Below are positions 62,187 to 64,000 of a DNA stretch of 64,000 bases, piece by piece. The notes beneath the pieces were generated by a model. The model had not been told where the DNA came from. It saw nothing but the letters and a program-made list of their open reading frames with translations, and made no database searches. This DNA is from Coriaria nepalensis (taxonomy: Eukaryota; Streptophyta; Magnoliopsida; Cucurbitales; Coriariaceae): positions 10,010,001-10,074,000 of the forward strand of contig CP114485.1 of assembly GCA_027186245.1 (NCBI GenBank). The letters are read 5' to 3'. Positions within the stretch are counted from its first letter, which is position 1. Every line of letters starts with the position of its first letter. Made by a program: the position numbers and the translations under genes.

Positions 62187-64000
62187 ATGGATATTAATTT
62201 AGAGTTCTTAATTTTCTTATTAGTTTTGAGGTCTTAAATTTCATTTTACCTTTTTAAAATACTTCTCATTCCATCATAAACCAAACTATCTTGAAATTAC
62301 ATTATTGTTGGTCCCCGGTCGCGATGGGACCCCTAACTTGAACCAATATAATACCCCCACAGCTTCATCCAAATAGGAGGTGCACGTGTGTGCTGGTGAT
62401 GATGGGGAGATAAAACATGCACTACTTCAGGATGCACAGGTCACTGCTAGTACTGATATCTATAATTTTGTATTATGCAGGAATGAACATGCTCTTGCCA
62501 ACTAGGAACATATCTATTTCCTGGCCTTCTGGTCAACAATCTCACACTGACTCAATTTTAAGCAGTTTCCTTAGTTTACATAAAGATTTATAGAGAGCAG
62601 TAATGTAGGGTTTATTCATTGCGTAATCTACTAAAACATGCCATCTAAAACAATGTAAATTTACTGACAAAAACATATCATATTTATAAAGTATTTTGAA
62701 GTTGCAGATCAAAAATATTTTTTAATAAATTTGTGACGATTCTTTGGCCAAAAATAGAAAATGATAAATGTCTTCAGAGAAATGATGCAAAAAGAATAAT
62801 TCTTTTTTAATATGTCTGTGATGCATGGGACAAGAACTAGTAAGTAGTTTCAAAATAACAGCTGTCAACTGCAACCTTCCAAGTGCAACCCATTCTGTCT
62901 CAACTTCGGGAATTATTAAACTATTTAAACATGTTTAGCCTGAGTATCATTTGGTTTTGAGTGCAAAACAGTAATTTGGACAGATTGAAATCACTTCATA
63001 CTATATTTTAGTTTGTTTTTTTAATCAAACAGGAATTTGCATTTGGCTTGGCATTTTATGTGTACTACATTTTTGTCGATCCAAACTGGAGTTTTAAATA
63101 CTCAAGCAAATGCACCATATGAATTATCAAAACCAATGCAAGCATTTGGAAAACTACCATCCAATTAAATAGGGAAAAACTCACCAATCTTTCTTGCTCC
63201 GAAGAGCCACCTGTAAAACAGCTCTTCTTAATCCGCTTAATGGCAACATCTGTTCCTTTCCATTTCCCATGATATACTGTACCAAACGTACCAGAACCCA
63301 ATTCTCTCAGCTCTTCAAGATCCTCATTCTTTATGATCTGCTTTGCATCAAATATGGTGAATAATGGTTGAGATAGGATTTCATATTGATTTGAGCATAA
63401 ACTAAAGAAACTTTAGTTCAGATGATAATCAAAACCAACGGAAAAAAACAAATTTTTATCATAGTATTATTGCAGGTATTATCCAATAATCACTCCAGCA
63501 AAAAAAAAAATTAGATTTGAAATTAATAAAATAAGTTAGGGGAAAAAAATGGAGAAAAAGGAGTAAAACTGGATATCTTATGAAACAGGGCTAGTTAGTT
63601 CATCTACTGCCGTATGGGAAGCATAAATGATAGACAATCCAGTGTGAGATTCTTACCTGTAAAGTATTGATATCAAAATCTACCAGAGAGAGATCGACGA
63701 GAGGTATGCCTATGTTCTGAATATCGAATTTTCCCGCCTACAAACATAAGAGAAGTGAGAAAATGAACTAACGTGCAAGCAATATGTCTAGTATCCTAAA
63801 ATTTTCAATTTTGGATTTCAGATAAGGCATCAGTTTGGATTACCACATAATCTGGTTCTGCAATTGCTGAGCTCATATCCAACTGTAAACTTTTATCATT
63901 GTCCTCGACATGCAAAGGATTGTAATCTGGACGTACATTCGTAGTAGATGAATCTTGATGAGTTCCCTCAGTAAAATTGACATGGGAATTAAAGCCTCCT
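59055..64000 (-). CDS. Raf-like protein kinase, PB1-Raf type (3' part, 5' end outside window)
   Basis: Serine/threonine (MAPKKK-like, Raf group B) kinase. Exons on the minus strand: 64000-63844 (open to the edge), 63737-63657, 63337-63185, 61799-61636, 61535-61388, 61228-61106, 59989-59902, 59242-59055. All are GT-AG with consistent phase, giving 366 residues ending QNQMPK. The kinase domain is complete: glycine loop [13 protein letters not shown], lysine in VAIKRIKK, catalytic loop [11 protein letters not shown] (HFD where most kinases have HRD, usual for this group), [36 protein letters not shown], and [20 protein letters not shown]. The linker before it ([17 protein letters not shown]) matches plant Raf-like kinases that carry an N-terminal PB1 domain, which would lie outside the window. 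The subgroup is inferred from these stretches; the exact orthologue is not settled. Confidence 0.93.
59708..59756. repeat. Near-perfect palindrome in the last kinase intron
   Basis: Arms of 16 bases, GACCTGGTCCACAAAT (59716-59731) and ATTTGTGGACCAGGTC (59733-59748), pair perfectly around one base. Outside them CTTACATG and TAAGTAAG extend the pairing with one mismatch and one G-T pair. It lies in the intron 59243-59901. Confidence 0.9.
61800..63184 (-). other. Long intron of the kinase gene with TG microsatellite
   Basis: 1385-bp intron between the exon ending SSEQERL and the exon starting TVEFWHEAE. It holds a TG run at 62155-62184 and no further feature. Confidence 0.8.
62155..62184. repeat. 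TG microsatellite
   Basis: About 15 uninterrupted TG units within the long kinase intron. Confidence 0.95.

Noticed and set aside
62037..62237. Hydrophobic frame inside the kinase intron
   Set aside because: It crosses a TG microsatellite and T-rich DNA in an intron whose borders are fixed by the conserved kinase reading.

Overview
This is nuclear DNA from a flowering plant, most likely a eudicot. The genes have many short AT-rich introns, and the noncoding DNA is AT-rich and crowded with decayed transposons. I cannot name the species. Four genes are recognisable: (1) the 3' part of a CHD3-type chromatin remodeller of the CHR4/PICKLE-RELATED type (+, 1-8997, 5' end outside the window); (2) a complete eEF1A translation elongation factor gene (-, 15760-17186, with a 5'UTR intron and upstream tef box); (3) a complete KUP/HAK/KT potassium transporter gene closest to the KUP10/KUP11 type (+, 44360-48812, eight coding exons, one GC-AG intron); (4) the 3' part of a Raf-like protein kinase gene (-, 59055-64000, 5' end outside the window). 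They have unrelated jobs (chromatin, translation, ion transport, signalling) and show no operon-like or cluster logic. Layout: 1-9.0 kb remodeller, with a hAT-type element in one intron. 9.0-15.4 kb is repeat-rich, with telomere-like minisatellites, GTCGAC-rich arrays and an LTR-like stretch. 15.4-17.9 kb holds eEF1A. 18.8-22.3 kb is a wrecked Ty1/copia element containing what looks like organelle DNA. 23.1-23.7 kb is a LINE-type RNase H relic. 25.1-26.2 kb is LTR-like. 26.36-28.27 kb is a second eEF1A copy, now a pseudogene that keeps its intron and is split by a hAT-type element with an 8-bp target duplication. 29.5-34.3 kb holds Ulp1-like and Mutator-like (MULE) transposase relics with an array of palindromic repeats. 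35.3-40.9 kb is a 5'-truncated Ty3/gypsy chromovirus-like element with one long LTR, and directly after it lie two ~550-bp direct repeats. 43.5-48.8 kb is the potassium transporter. 49-59 kb is intergenic, with two related LTR copies on the minus strand, a 32-bp minisatellite and an unidentified GC-richer block. 59-64 kb is the kinase gene, with a near-perfect 49-base palindrome in its last intron. I found no convincing new multi-gene system. The observations most worth checking are the intronic palindrome, the palindrome-built repeat array beside the MULE, the organelle DNA mosaic inside the copia relic, the two hAT-type insertions with target duplications, and the GC-AG intron. Exon borders come from reading frame, splice sites and remembered family sequence; no alignment or transcript data were available.
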